A stretch of 64,000 bases of DNA from Capsaspora owczarzaki ATCC 30864 (taxonomy: Eukaryota > Opisthokonta > Filasterea). Position numbers and translations under genes: made by a program. Of the stretch, positions 32,734-44,995 are shown one piece after another. How positions within the stretch are numbered: position 1 is the stretch's first letter; each line of letters begins with the position of its first letter. Under the pieces are notes generated by a model. It was given only the letters and a program-made list of their open reading frames with translations. It did not search any database and was not told the origin of the DNA. The DNA lies in contig NW_011887301.1 in assembly GCF_000151315.2 (NCBI RefSeq), positions 723,760 through 787,759 on the forward strand, in the 5' to 3' direction.

Positions 32734-35605
32734 ATGTCGCTGCAAGACCTCGTTGGAGGCGAGTGCGGCGCTCCGAATCCGCTCATGCAGCTGCTCCAGC
32801 ACTTTACCGACGACAAGTCTCGAATGCAGGTGGGCCTCGATTTTTGATCAGCTCGAATAGAGACAGAGACGAGAGAGACAGAGACAGAGACAGAGACAGA
32901 GACAGAGACAAAGAAGGAGAAGAGCCGATGGCAATTTGGTCTGAGTCGCTCAGCTCAGCGCAGCTCAGCTCGACCTTCCATCCAACTCATGGCACTTGCA
33001 GCACTTGCAGTATTACTGACTTGAATGAGTCAATGTTTTTTTGTTGGGTGGGTCGATGGATGGGGGTTTTGGTGCGCTCTGTGTGGTCGTGATTTAGGAG
33101 CGGGCTTCGTCGGCGCACCAGCGCGAGTATGGCGCAAGCTCGAGTCGCGGGCACCAGCAGCAGCACGTCCCACCGCACCAACGAGCAGCAGAGGCCATGC
33201 TCCGCCAGCGCCAGGAAGACCTGCGACTGCTGCGCCGTGGCATTGTGCCGCCGTCGATGGCTGGCTTGGCTCCGGTGACGACTCAATCGCCGCACCAGCA
33301 CCAGCCGTACATGGGAGGAGCGGTCAACCCGGACGCCTTCCAGTTTGACCAGGTCTGGGGCAGCCTCAATGAGATTGAGCAGGCGCAGTGGCAGGCCGAG
33401 TTCGAGTCGCACGAAGGGATGGCTGCCGCGTTCGAGACGGCCTGGCACGTCGAGCAGCACCGTCAAATGGACATGCACATGCGAAACAAGCAGCTAGAGC
33501 AAGGACACCACCACCAGCAGCAGCACAATGTGGCTGCCGAGTCGGCATCCCGCGCGCCAATTCGCAAGGCTTGGGAGGAAGAATTCTCAAAGCAGAGCGA
33601 GACGTTCGACGAGTTTGAGCGTCTCTATGCATCAAGTAGCGGCAGCAGCTCGAGTGCGAGTCATCAAGCAAGACCGGCCGATGCCGTTGGATCGTGGCTG
33701 AATGACTTTGACGAAGGCACAACCTACCAGGCACCCGAGGCTGCAACTTCTACTTCGGCTCAGTCATCGTCCACCGCGGCGGCAGATGCTGCAGATTCAG
33801 AGCTCGCTCGGACGGCACGATCCCTCCTGTATGATGTAAATGATCCCAAGTTGAAAAACTCGCGATTCATGGGCTTCCTGCGCCGAATTGCCGGCGGAGA
33901 GCTCGAAGTCGTGGACAATGAAGTCCGCGAGACTGGCAAAACGGCGGCGGCAGCAGCGGCGGAAGGCAGTGCTGCACAGGGCGATTGGGCCGCCGAGTTT
34001 GGGGCTGGTGCGCATCCAGGCAAAAGCCGTGATGCATGGGCCGATGAATTTGCTCCCGCCGCCCCAAGGGGAGACGTCGAAGCGGACTCGGGATTTGCCG
34101 ATTGGGCCGCGGAATTCTCTCAAAAGGCGAAAGGCAAGCAGCCAGCGGGGCGTGACTCGGCCTTCGACGAAGAAGATACGGTGGATCTGGATGACCAGGA
34201 CATGGAGTGGCTCAAGTCCTTCAGCGAGTCTGACGAATGGGCCAACCTGCATGGCGCCGCGGGCTTTGAGGCAACCAAGAGTCAAGAGTGGGAGGATGAA
34301 TTCTCAGTCATGCGAGATCGGTTGCTCAACAAGCAGACTGGCCAAGAGTACGGCGGGGAGAACGGCTTGGCCTCCGATGCCACGCGTTCCCGAACAAACT
34401 ACCAGTTTGCGTCGGACAACCCATTTGTCAACCTCCCCAATGCGATGGAGGAAGGCCGCAAGCTCCTCGCCAACGGCGACCTCGCAGAGGCCATTTTGGC
34501 GTTCGAGGCGGCTGCGCTCCGAGATCCCGGGAGCGCCGAGGCGTGGCTCCTCATTGGCACGAGCCAAGCAGAGAATGAACAAGACCTGGCGGCCATTGCA
34601 GCACTGCGCAAGTGCACCGAGCTGGATCGGACCAACCCTGCGGCATGGCTTGCGCTTTCTGTCTGCTACACGAACGAATCGCTTTTTGACGACGCGTACG
34701 CGTCTCTTGAATCGTGGATTGACTCGAGTGACCGATACCGCCATCTCCTGCAAGAAGTCAAAACGGATGACATTGCGGATTCGCCAGAGTCGGAAGAGGC
34801 CGTTCAGATGTTCCTGCAAGGCGTTCGTCCCGTTTCCCCGCGCCACAAGCGTATTTGCAACGTCCTGATTGCAGCTGCACTCCAGGGGCCTGCAGCAGAC
34901 ACTGGCGCACATCTCGATGCCGACGTGCAGAACGGCCTTGGCGTCTTATTCAACATTTCTCGGGAATACGACAAGGCCGTTGATTGCTTCCGAGCTGCAC
35001 TCGAGACGCGGCCTGATGTCAGTTTTGCGCGCTGAGTTGTTGTTGTGTATTTGGTTGAGCTGTCTTCCCCACACACACACACACACACACACACGCCCTG
35101 ACTATGTTTTGCTTTTCGTTTTGATGATGATTGTTCTTGCTGCAGGACTTTAACCTTTGGAATCGGCTCGGTGCCACACTTGCAAATAGCACGCAGAGCG
35201 AAGAGGCCGTCCATGCCTATTTCAGCGCCCTTCGACTTCGACCAGGGTTTATTCGAGCCCGGTACAACTTGGGTATTAGCTGCATCAATCTGAATGCTTA
35301 CAAGTACGTTGTTTGGTAACGGAAGTGTTGTAGCACGAGTTGTTGTCGCTGAGACTGATTTTTGCTCCTTATTTTCCCTTTTCTTTGCTTTCGCTTGCTC
35401 GCTTGTGTGTCGCTGTAGGGAAGCCGTTGAGCACTTTTTGTCCGCCCTCGCCATGCAAAAAACGCACTCGGCGTCGCACAGCCACATGTCCGACAGCATT
35501 TGGAACACGCTCCGAATGACTGCGGTGCTGATGGCACGAGGCGATCTGCTCGAAGCCATTGAGCGTCGCGATTTGGAGGCCTTCCAAGGGCAGTTTGATT
35601 TCTGA
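32734..35605 (+). CDS. PEX5: Peroxisomal targeting signal 1 receptor PEX5
   Basis: Four exons, 32734-32829, 33098-35017, 35146-35303 and 35419-35605, give 786 residues. The N-terminus [20 protein letters not shown] matches the start of animal PEX5, including the conserved Cys (residue 11) that is mono-ubiquitinated during receptor recycling. The central region carries about eight pentapeptide WxxxF/WxxEF motifs (WQAEF, WEEEF, WLNDF, WAAEF twice, WADEF, WLKSF, WEDEF), which bind PEX14/PEX13. The C-terminal half is the TPR domain that reads the PTS1 tripeptide: [76 protein letters not shown] and [24 protein letters not shown]2/PEX7-binding segment like that of long PEX5 may lie in [16 protein letters not shown]. 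Intron 1 contains a GAGACA repeat. Confidence 0.97.
32860..32911. repeat. (GAGACA)n hexanucleotide repeat
   Basis: About eight tandem GAGACA units with one interruption, located in intron 1 of PEX5. It is a purine-rich simple repeat. Confidence 0.9.
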
Positions 35606-37252
35606 GATGTCTGCAACCTCGATCATGAATGGGAATCTGTTGAAGGTGAAAGTCGATTTTGTTCTTTTCGTTCCATTGATACACTTCTGCAACATCCGAC
35701 AAATGCGCGAGGGCTGGGAAGTTCAAGTTCGACCCAGCACGCTTGCCCAAGATGTGATATTTGAAAGGCTCTACGTCGGGTACATCTAAGAGCCATCTTT
35801 GCAAAGCACAGCTTTGACGAAAGCATTTGACGTTTTTTCAGCTGTTTCGAAAGGCAATAACTCGCTTGTCGGCGACCAGTCCACCTCGGTCTTGCACTCC
35901 CAAAAGATGAAAAGCACACTACTGAAGCTAATCTACCAGTTGTTCTTGACTGTATTCGAATTCGTGGACACGAACGAGCATTCTGTACTTGCTCACAAAA
36001 AATCCTCAGTCAGTTTTTTTTTTTTGTTTTGTTTTTTTTTTGGTACGATTTTTTTTTTTTTTTTTTTTGTGCTTTGTTGTTGTTGTTTGTGTCGATGTGG
36101 AGGCCATTTTTGCCTTCGTTCCGTTCGCCGCCTTCGCGTCGCGCCACGGTTGCCCCACAAGTCAGACGTGGCACTGCTTGCCATCCATCGCACAGGGCGG
36201 CCGAGTCAGGGGGCAGCGGCCGGAGCGAGAGCTCTCGCATTTCAATCCAAAATCAGAAAAGAAAATTATTATTTTTTTGACTTGATTGTTTTTTTTTTAT
36301 GGTTTTTTTTTATTTTTTCGTATTTTTTTTTCGTGTTCTTGCTTTTTCCCGGCTTCTGTCTGAGCCGCGATGGCGTTTGCGTGATGGGTGTGTGCAGTGC
36401 GTGGTAGACGCCTTGTGGCAACCCCGTGTTCCAACGGCGTGCCCGTGCCGCAGTCCCAACGACCGATTGCCAATCGACAGCAACAGCTTTTTTTTTTTTT
36501 TTTTTTGGTGAATCTGTTGGGCAGCGATCGCCCCCTTTGCAACCAGCGGTCCTCCCATTTCACGCTCCCGCCATCTATCTGAATGGTCTCCGGCGTCCTT
36601 CTTTACGCCCATCGCGACCGCTCGTCGCCTTTCCGCGCACCGCTCGTTGCTTTCCGTTCGTTTTGACACGATGACCAAAGCCAAGTTTTGATTCTTTCGA
36701 TTTTTTTTTCTTTTCTTTTTTTTTTTTTTTTTTTTTTTGAAAAGAAAAAAGAAAAAGAAAAAAAAAAAACACTTCCCATTTGGAGCAATTTTCAGCGTTT
36801 GAGGGTTTGGATGATTTGGTCGTTTTTGGTCGTTTTGGGAAGAAGAACAGAGAGAGATGGGGAGACTCACGAAGGGACTGAGCCCTCGGGAGGAGGATGA
36901 AGCAAGCGAGAGAGAGTGAGAGTGAGTGGGAGAGAGACTCAGTGCTCTGTGGGCAGGCACCGGCGAGCCGGCTCAAAGCGTGACTCAAACCCCGTTTCCG
37001 ATGGTCGCTCCCCTTCCCCTCCCCTTTTTGGATTTGCGCCCTTCTGTCAACGCGAATGTCTTTTGTCCTTCTTGTGGTTTTTTGGAAAGAAAGGGGGTTC
37101 GTGTCATCGTGTATCATCATCATAGAATGGTGATTTGTCGTTGTGTTGCACTCACCTTCACTTCCCTCCCATTCATCTATGCAGAGCGACAAGTACACTG
37201 GGGAAAAAACACTCATTCCTTCTAGTTGTGAAAGAGAGCTGCTCCTGTGGTC
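35606..37252. other. Long spacer between PEX5 and the PAK-type kinase
   Basis: About 1.65 kb. The left third is of lower GC and shows protein-like minus-strand patches (listed as a possible pseudogene). The middle (36010-36760) has many T runs of 10 to 20 bases and a T/A mirror tract near 36700-36770. The right part has GAGA-rich sequence and then the kinase leader. No intact gene is evident. Confidence 0.55.
35620..35960 (-). pseudogene. Possible decayed gene fragment, unidentified
   Basis: On the minus strand, separate frames show short protein-like stretches, such as LFIFWECKTEVDW and, nearer PEX5, DVPDVEPFKYHILGKRAG followed by ALAHLSDVAEVYQWNEK. Composition is more AT-rich than the flanking genes, and no single frame holds a complete domain. 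The W-E-C-K stretch recalls the E-x-K half of a PD-(D/E)XK motif, as in the kinase fusion gene at 2-4 kb, but that link is speculative. It looks like a decayed fragment, and could also be chance. Confidence 0.25.
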
Positions 37253-40142
37253 ATGTCAACCGTCATTCTGCGCAGCCAGGCCTTCCTCAAGGGCGATGGC
37301 ATCGGAAGCTTTATGTGGAAAAAGTACCACTTTATTCTGTATGAAGAAAAGTTGGCATGGGTCGCGAACGAGGTCAGTTTTCAGCGTTGTTGCACTGCGT
37401 GTGTATGTGGGGGGGATGTATCAGTGCGTGTGGGTGTATGCGTGGTGGGGTGAGCTACATCAGAAAGACCAACGTCAATTCTCCACTACAGAAATCGTAC
37501 AAGATTGTCGGCGAAGTCGCCATGAAGGACATCACCGAATGCACACGCGTCGTGTTCAAAAAGCACGAATGCACAGCGCGCCTGGTGACACCGATGATGA
37601 CGTACTTTGTCGACTTGCGGTCGGAGACAAAGGTCGCCGACTGGATTGACATGATTTGCTCGCTCATTCCGTCGGCGTCGCAAATCTCGGGGCCAACCAA
37701 CTTTGTCCATGAGGTGCACGTCGGCTTTGACACCGAGTCGCAGACCTTCACTGGGCTGCCGCCGCAATGGAACAGTCTGCTGAGCAACTCTGGCATTTCC
37801 AAGGAGGATCAGGCCCGCGACCCACAAGCTGTGCTTGATGTTCTCGAGTTCTACACGGCCTCGCAGCAGCAACAGCAGCAAGGCGACGATGTCTGGTCCA
37901 AGTTCCAGCAAAACCGAGGCAACCGACGAAGTGTCCGGCCGCGCAAGAGCATGATGCTCGCGCCTGGCTCCGAACCCGATTCGCACGCGAGCAGCAGCAA
38001 TGGCGGTGGTGCCTTCACCTCCCCACGCATGCCGACGCATGCCCCTCAACTGCCTCCCATTGCACCAAACTCGGCTGGCTCTTCCGGTGCAGCTGCAGGC
38101 GGCGCACCTCCCCCGCCTGCTCGCAAGCCAAAGGCCCCGCCAACAAATCTGCAGATTGGCTCGCAAACTGTCAGCCAACCCTACAAACCGCCCAAGCCGT
38201 CTGCGGACATTGTTCGACAGAGCCTGGCTCTTCCATCCAAGCCTCAGATTCGTGAGTTTTCGGTGTTTTGTTTGAGAGAGAGAGAGAGAGAGAGCGCGCG
38301 CGCGATGTTTCTTGCGATGTTTCTTGCGCTGCATTGCATTTCACTGATTCTGTCTGCCGTCTATGTTCAAACCCCCTTGCAGCCAAACAACCGCCGCCGA
38401 CGGCCGCCAAGCCAACGCAGGGTACGCCTCCGCCCAACCAAACGGCGCCGCCGCCATTACCCGACTCGCCAAAACCACCGCCGATTCCCGCCAAGCCGGC
38501 GACACTACGCGACAAGCTCCCCACCCCGCACGCGCCCATTCCCTTCACACCACCTCCAGCAGCAGGCAACGCGCCGCCGCCGGCGCCTGAAAAGGCCACA
38601 CCGCCGGTACATCCGCCGGTGCAGCGGCTCCTGACTCCCACCAAAATTGAGCCACCAACGCCGCCGCCACTTCTGCCCAAGACGGCCGCGGCACCTCCTC
38701 CGGCGCCGGTTCGTAGCCCGTCTCCGCCCGCCAAGGAAGAATACGACGAGGAAGACTTTGAGCAAGATGAAGAGGAAGATGATGATGACGAGCCTGGCAC
38801 CGACATGGTTATCGCCCAGCTGAGTAAGTATTGGGGGGAACTGCTGGGTGTGTGTTGGGGGGTGTGTTTGAGGAGGAAGAAGCAGAAGCAATGATGACTC
38901 AGAAGTGGCTTTGGTTTTTTTTTTTTTCTTACCTCACTTTTTTTTTTTCTTGCAATCGTTGTCTTTTCTCTCTTTTTCTTGCAGACGCTATCGTTTCGAA
39001 GGGCGACCCAACCACCATTTTCACTAGTTTCGTCAAGATTGGTCAAGGCGCATCTGGCAGTGTGTTTGTGGCAGTAGACTCGCGATCGGGCAAATCTGTT
39101 GCCATCAAGGAAATGAACCTCGAGGAGCAGCCCCGCAAGGAGCTCATTATCAACGAAATTGTCGTCATGAAGAATGCCAAGCACGCCAATATTGTCAATT
39201 TCGTGGACTCGTACCTGATTCAAGGCAATCTTTGGGTACGGCTTTTTGTTTTATTGGGGGTTTTGTTTTGTTTTTGTTTTGGCTTGTGCTTGATTCCAAC
39301 CGATTGCTTGCTCGTGTTTTTGGTTGCTTTGGCTGGCCGTCACTCACCATACGACGTCCCACGTTGACAGGTGGTTATGGAATACATGCAAGGTGGCGCA
39401 TTGACAGACGTTATTGACCACTGCGAACTTGGGGAGGAGCACATGGCGGCTGTGTGCCGAGAGACGCTGAAGGGTCTGAAGCATTTGCATTCAAAGGGCA
39501 TCATTCACCGCGATATCAAGAGTGACAACTTGCTACTCGACATTGACGGCAGCATCAAGCTGACCGATTTCGGCTTTTGCGCGCAGCTCAAGGAAAAGTC
39601 CAAGCGCACCACCATGGTCGGAACGCCCTACTGGATGGCTCCGGAAGTCGTCAAGCAAAAGGAATACGGATTCAAGGTTGATATCTGGTCTCTCGGCATC
39701 ATGTTGATTGAAATGATTGAAGGCGAGCCCCCATACCTGGACGAGGAGCCCCTGAAGGTAAATTCGGACGATTTTGATTGTGGGTGGTGCTTTTGATTGT
39801 GTGTCTTTGCAAATTCTAACTCTTTAACATGGTTGTTGTTCTTCTTTCGCCAGGCCCTTTATCTTATTGCCACGAACGGCACACCGACTCTCAAGAAGCC
39901 GGAACGCATGTCTCCCGACTTGAAGGACTTCCTCAATCGCTGCCTCGTGGTGAATGTGGAACAACGAGCAACTGCGGATGAATTGTTGCTGGTAAGGGAT
40001 TCGAAAGTTGACGAGAAAGCGCGTTTTGTTGCTCACTATCTGCCTACTTTTCGCTTCTTCTTGCACACAGCATCCGTTCTTGATGAAGGCATGCAAGCTG
40101 TCCAGCTTTACGCCAATTGTTCAGCAATTGTCGAACAAGTAA
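37253..40142 (+). CDS. p21-activated kinase with N-terminal PH domain (Cla4/PAK type)
   Basis: Seven exons, 37253-37372, 37492-38251, 38383-38823, 38985-39235, 39371-39757, 39854-39991 and 40071-40142, give 722 residues in consistent phase. Residues 1-105 read as a PH domain ([20 protein letters not shown] ... WIDMICSLI). A CRIB motif for Cdc42/Rac binding follows: [16 protein letters not shown], then [13 protein letters not shown] long Pro-rich linker (exons 2-3) contains SH3-type PxxP motifs and an acidic patch ([18 protein letters not shown]). The kinase domain is complete: GQGASGSV glycine loop, VAIKEM Lys, HRDIKSDN catalytic loop, DFGFC, and GTPYWMAPE activation-loop end with the Thr phosphorylated in PAKs. 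PH-CRIB-kinase order is that of fungal Cla4/Skm1. Animal PAKs lack the PH domain. It likely controls actin and polarity downstream of Rho GTPases. Confidence 0.94.
38274..38304. repeat. (GA)n followed by (CG)n in PAK intron
   Basis: About ten GA units pass directly into four to five CG units. The alternating purine-pyrimidine CG part could adopt Z-form DNA. It lies just after the exon 2 donor of the PAK-type gene. Confidence 0.9.
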
Positions 40143-40630
40143 CGGCGCAAACTTTTTCAGGTTTTTTTTTTTTCCTTTTTCTTTTTTACGCATTCTTCTT
40201 TACGCATTCTATTTCTTTTTCCTCCTTCCATCGCGCTCTCGGCCTTCTCTCTTCGTTGCGTTGTTTCGCTGACTTTGGTCAATGCTTTGTTCTTTTGACC
40301 TTTTGGCCAACTTTTTCCTCGGGGGCCGTTATTTCGATTGTGGCTTTGAGCTGTCCTTTCTGTGTATTTGTCACGTGTTTGTTGTTCAAAGTGCGAGCTG
40401 TTGCCCAGTCGCCACGCTTGTTTCTGCGTTTGCGTGTGTCTGTGTCTGTGTCTGTGTCTCTGTGTCATGTTGTCGGATTTTGACCCGAAATATCAAACTC
40501 ATTTTTCCTGAACCTCTTTTAGTCTTCTCGTCTCTGTTATTTTTTATCTTCTTTTTTTTTTTCTTTTTTTTTCTCCTTCAACGCACGCTTTCACTCCTTC
40601 TTCATTTTGTTGTGTTTTTGTTTTGCCACA
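40143..40630. other. Tandem spacer, T-rich leader of GIGYF
   Basis: About 490 bases between the PAK stop and the proposed GIGYF start. It is strongly pyrimidine-rich with T runs and a (TGTGTC)n patch at about 40433-40465. It probably holds the terminator of the first gene and the promoter and leader of the second. Confidence 0.6.
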
Positions 40631-42693
40631 ATGTCGTCACACAAGTTTGACCCTGCATGGTAAAAGAAGCAAAGCGCTTTCGGTTTTTTTTTTTTTTTTT
40701 TTTTTTCCGTTCTTTGACTGTTTCCATTCGTTCCTCTTGCTGTTCCCCCTTGTCGCCGCTTCCTTCCTTCCTTCCTTCCTTCCTTCCTTCTGTCATCATC
40801 ATCATCTTCCCCCCATCTTGCTTCTTCAACCCGCATCCTGATGCGCGCGCGTTCCCTCCTTTCCCTTTCCCCTATTGCTGCGATCTTGGCGTTTTCCCCT
40901 CACTCTGTCTGTCTCTCTCGCACTCATACTCGTGCCTTTTGTTGCTTCTCTTTGAGCTAAATCTCATCATCCACTTCGCTGACTCGTGTACTGAATGTCT
41001 CGCGCTCTGACTCGTTGTCTGCCGTCTGTCCACAGGCGCACTGGTTCGTCTTCAGCAGCCAAAGCCCCTCACGCGTGGTCGTCGCCAGCCACCGCCACCG
41101 CCACCGCCACCACCCGTGCCAGCGCACGTGCTCCGGCAGGAACAGAAGCTGCGTCGTCGCCATCAACCTCATCCTCGGTGACACTGGCGTCTGCAGGAGG
41201 CGCCCAGGGCCCCGTCTACTCGCGGCAAGAGATTCTCGATCTCTTCCACCTGCTCGCGGCTGCGGCAGAGACAGAGCCAAACCCCCTGCTGTCTGTTGCG
41301 AACGCATCGCGACTCTTCCGTCCTGAGGCCGAGAGCATCATGCTCGACCACTTGGAGCCGCCGTACGCCACCACCCCGCTCGCCAACCACGAGCACGACG
41401 CTCGACAGACCTCCATTAACAGCGCGCTTGCCAGACGCGCCGCAGCCAGTCTCCGCCCTGGTATGCTCCCTGCTCCATCCGGTCCAAGTGGTAACGGTTG
41501 GCGTCAAGTCTCGCACGGTCGTGGTGCGAGTGCCCGCGTTGGAACGACGCCTGCGTCTGGACGAGGTCAGTTGTTTTGCCTTGGCCTTTTTCCCCCCCCC
41601 CCTTTTTTTTTTTTTGTTTGCTTGTTATTACTGTGTCGATCTCTGCACTCAGACTTGCCAAATTTTCACATGATGCTCACTCTTTGATCGTCTCCCTCGC
41701 TCGTGTGCTGAATAGGACGAGGACGTGGAACCAACAACCATGCCGAGTCCATGCACGGCCCTGGTGGTCGCGGCGCATCCTCGCGCTCCGCCACTGGCGC
41801 AGACGTCCCGAGCTGGCGCTCGGTGGGTGCCAATGCCTCCAACGGGTCGTCGACGTGGCGTCCGGCCCCTGGGGTTGGGGATTCCCTTTGGTCTACGGAC
41901 GAGTCGGGAGGCACTTTTGCCGCCTCTGGCCACTTTATCAGTGCGGACGCCGATGATCTCGAGCTTGGTGGGCTTGAGGAAGACACCATTTCGGACAGCT
42001 TGGTGGGAGAAGGCGGTGTGCTCGGCCACGACCAATCCCAGGCGTCAGCGGCAGAAGAGTTTGAAAAGCTGCGGCTTCGCGAGCAAGCTGCGCGGGCGAG
42101 TCGCTCGGCACCTGTTTCCGCACCTGTTTCCGCACCCACATCTGCGCCAACGGCTGCCGCCGCTCCTGCCGTGGCTGCCACGGCGGCAGCTCCATTGTCT
42201 GCGGCCGATTCGGCATGGCGTGTCGCGACGAACAACGTCACAGTCTCCTCCCGATTCACCGCCGCCCCTGCTTCGTCCTCGAGTGCGTTTTCGTTGCAAG
42301 ATGACACATACCATGAACACTTTGATGTGGAAGACGTCATTTCAACGCTGCTCGACTCTGCAAACATGAACGACACCCCCGCCGCCAAAGTCCAACCCGA
42401 AGTCGACCCGCGCGATACCCCGATCTGGCTCTATGTCGACCCGCAAGGTGCAATCCAAGGTCCATTCTCAACCACCCAGATGCTGAAATGGTTTTCGGTT
42501 GGCTATTTTGCCTTGACTCGCTTGGTTCGCCGCACGTTTGATCCTAACTTCCAACCACTCAGTGCGTACATTCAAGCGATGCAAACCGCTCCGTTTGCAC
42601 CCTTGTCCTCCATCCCGCATCTCGGTCAAGCGACTCGGGCCGGTTGGACTGGTGCTTTCGACTGGACCCAGCAGGCCCCGCAACAACAGCAAC

Positions 42694-42726
<33 letters not shown>

Positions 42727-44886
42727 CTGCTACTGCCGCTGCGTTTGGTGGTTTTGCTCAAGTCTCGCCCGCTGCTGGGTTGATCTCTGCTGGAGGTGTG
42801 GAAGATGGCAACGCGCAGCGCTCCGGCTTGCCCCAGCTTGCGCCGTATGCCGCTGTCGGTCTCAGCCAAGACGTCGCCCTCTCGAACTTTGAAGATCCAG
42901 CCATTGTCCGAACCTCCGCTCGTCCAGGAGCCGCGGCGCCTGTCTCCCAAGCATTGACATCAACCGAGCACGGCTTCTGGAGCACGCTGGTCTCTGGCAA
43001 CAAGGAGGCTGCTTCTTCGTCTTCTGCTGTTGCGCAGCCACCTGTTGTTCAAGCCGAACCGGAACCCGTCGCCGCCGCTGCAACTGTTCCGTCTGATCAG
43101 CAACAGGAGGTTGCCGCAGCACCATCATCATCATCATCATCATCCCCAGCTTCATCCGCTACCCCATCCAGTGGAACTAGCGAAACCACCCCAACCACTC
43201 CACCCAATCGCAAGCAAAAGGCAGCCGCCGCTGCTGCTGCTGCCGCCGCCGCCGCCGCCTCCGCTCCCGCACCTTCGATTGACACCACTGCCACGCAATC
43301 CGCGTCAGAAACTGCTGCCGTTGATTCTCCTGCATCCACTCCGTCGAAAAAGTCCAAGGCCGCCAAGAAGAATGCTGCGGCCAATTCTCCCGCCAAAGCA
43401 GCAGTCAGCACCACGCCCGCGCCTGCCAACGCTCCGGATGCCGCCGCTGTGCCACGCCCCATCGTGCCCGCGCCTGCCACACCCACAAAGCTGCGCGACA
43501 TTCAAGAGCAAGAGGAACGCGAGCGCAAGCAGCGCCAGGCGGAAGCCGAGGCCGCTCGTCTGAAGCAGCAGCAACTCGCAAAGCAGCAACAGCAGCAGGA
43601 GGAGCCGCGTCGCACTGGCTGGGCTGTGCCGGCGGCCGCTGCTTCTGGCAGCAAGTCGTCGCTCGTTAACATCCAGCTGGAAGAGCAGCAACGCGCCAAG
43701 TACGAGCCCGATGTCTCTTTCATTGTGGAGGCGCAGCAGGCGCGCGAGCGTCAGGCCCAGTCTTCCGCCTCCTGGGGCACGCGCAACGTTCCACTCCAGT
43801 CCTTCCTTGGCAGCGCCGCCCCGGCTGCGTCCAACGCCCCGGCCGCCGCTCCCGTGTGGGGCTCTGGTGGCAATAGCAAGAGCAAGTCCCTGCTCGAGAT
43901 TCAAGAGGAAGAGGCGCGAAAGCAGAGTACCAAGCCCAACACCAATACGCTTGCTGCCATGGTTGGCACGAACGTTGCCCCAACAACCGTCACCAAGGTG
44001 AGTCTTGTTTTCTGTTCGCTGTTTGTTTGCGGTATTTTTGATGCGGAAGTTTGGGCGCAAGTTGTAATTTTGTATCTGACTGTTCTTGTTTGTATCGTGC
44101 CCGAAGCCGAAACAACCCGCTGCCGCTGCCGCTGCTGCTGCGCCCACCACGAGCCCAGCAGGATGGTCGTCAGTGCCCTCGCCTGCTTCGGTTCAGCACG
44201 CATCCACGCCAGCTCATCTTGCTGGTCCTACACCAGCTGCTGCTGCTGCCGCCGCCGCCGCCGCCGCCTCCAGCCCTGCAAAGCGCAGCGCGCCTTCGAC
44301 TACCACTGCCGCCGCCTCTGCACCCACTCCGGCCGCTGCGCCGACAACCCCGAGCAAAGCGGCTGCAGCGAAGACGGGTGCACCTGCTGCTGCCAAGCCT
44401 GCTCCGGTTGCGGCTGCGCCTGCCGCTACAACGGCGAGCGACTCGTTCTGGGATTTGGACGAGCCTGTTCCCGTCAAGACGTCGAGCAAAAAGTCGAACG
44501 CGGCCTCCGCAACGGCAGCGACTCCCGACTTTATGGAGTGGTGCCAACACAAGCTGCGCACTTTCAACGCAGGCATCGATGCCGAGAGCTTTGTCTCCAT
44601 TCTCAACGCTTTCGACTCCAAGCAGGACGTGACCGACTATGCCCACGAGTTCCTCGGTCGCTCGTCGGAGGTTGCTGCGTTTGCGCGAGAATTTTGCGAG
44701 CGTCGCCGTCCGTTCGAAGTTGTGGCTGGCAAGCGGACTGCGCACGCCGCCCCTGCCCCAGCACCTGCTGCAGCGCCCACCCAGGGCAAGAAGAAGGCCC
44801 AGAAGCTGCCCGCATCCGCGCTTGGATTCAGCGTCAACTCGAGCCAGATGCAAAATCGCGGCGAGCTGCATTACTTGGATGAATAA
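40631..44886 (+). CDS. GIGYF: GYF-domain translational repressor, GIGYF family
   Basis: Four exons, 40631-40659, 41036-41565, 41716-43997 and 44107-44886, give 1,206 residues. Exon 1 is 29 bases (MSSHKFDPAW), resembling the NFGPEWLRAL start of human GIGYF1/2. The next conserved part, YSRQEILDLFHLL, matches the YGREEMLALY region. RG-rich sequence (SGRGRGRG) follows. The GYF domain is clear: WLYVDPQGAIQGPFSTTQML then KWFSVGYFALTRLVRR, the fold that binds PPGF-type proline motifs. Ala/Gln/Ser runs and an E/R/Q-rich coiled coil follow. The C-terminal module DFMEWCQHKLRTFNAGIDAE ... EVAAFAREFCERR matches the conserved end domain. The last residues LGFSVNSSQMQNRGELHYLD match the animal tail. Animal GIGYF works with 4EHP to block cap-dependent translation. 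The 4EHP-binding motif was not pinned down here. Convergent with the palmitoyltransferase gene. Confidence 0.92.
40761..40790. repeat. (TTCC)n tetranucleotide repeat
   Basis: Seven to eight TTCC units in intron 1 of the GIGYF gene, within a wider pyrimidine-rich stretch. Confidence 0.9.
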
Positions 44887-44995
44887 AGCGGGCACAGCTC
44901 TGTCCAGCCAGTATCGAAGTTTTTTTTCTTTTTCTGAAACAATTATAATTTTTATTATTTTTTTTTCATCAATGCAACTATGGATTGGAGTCACC

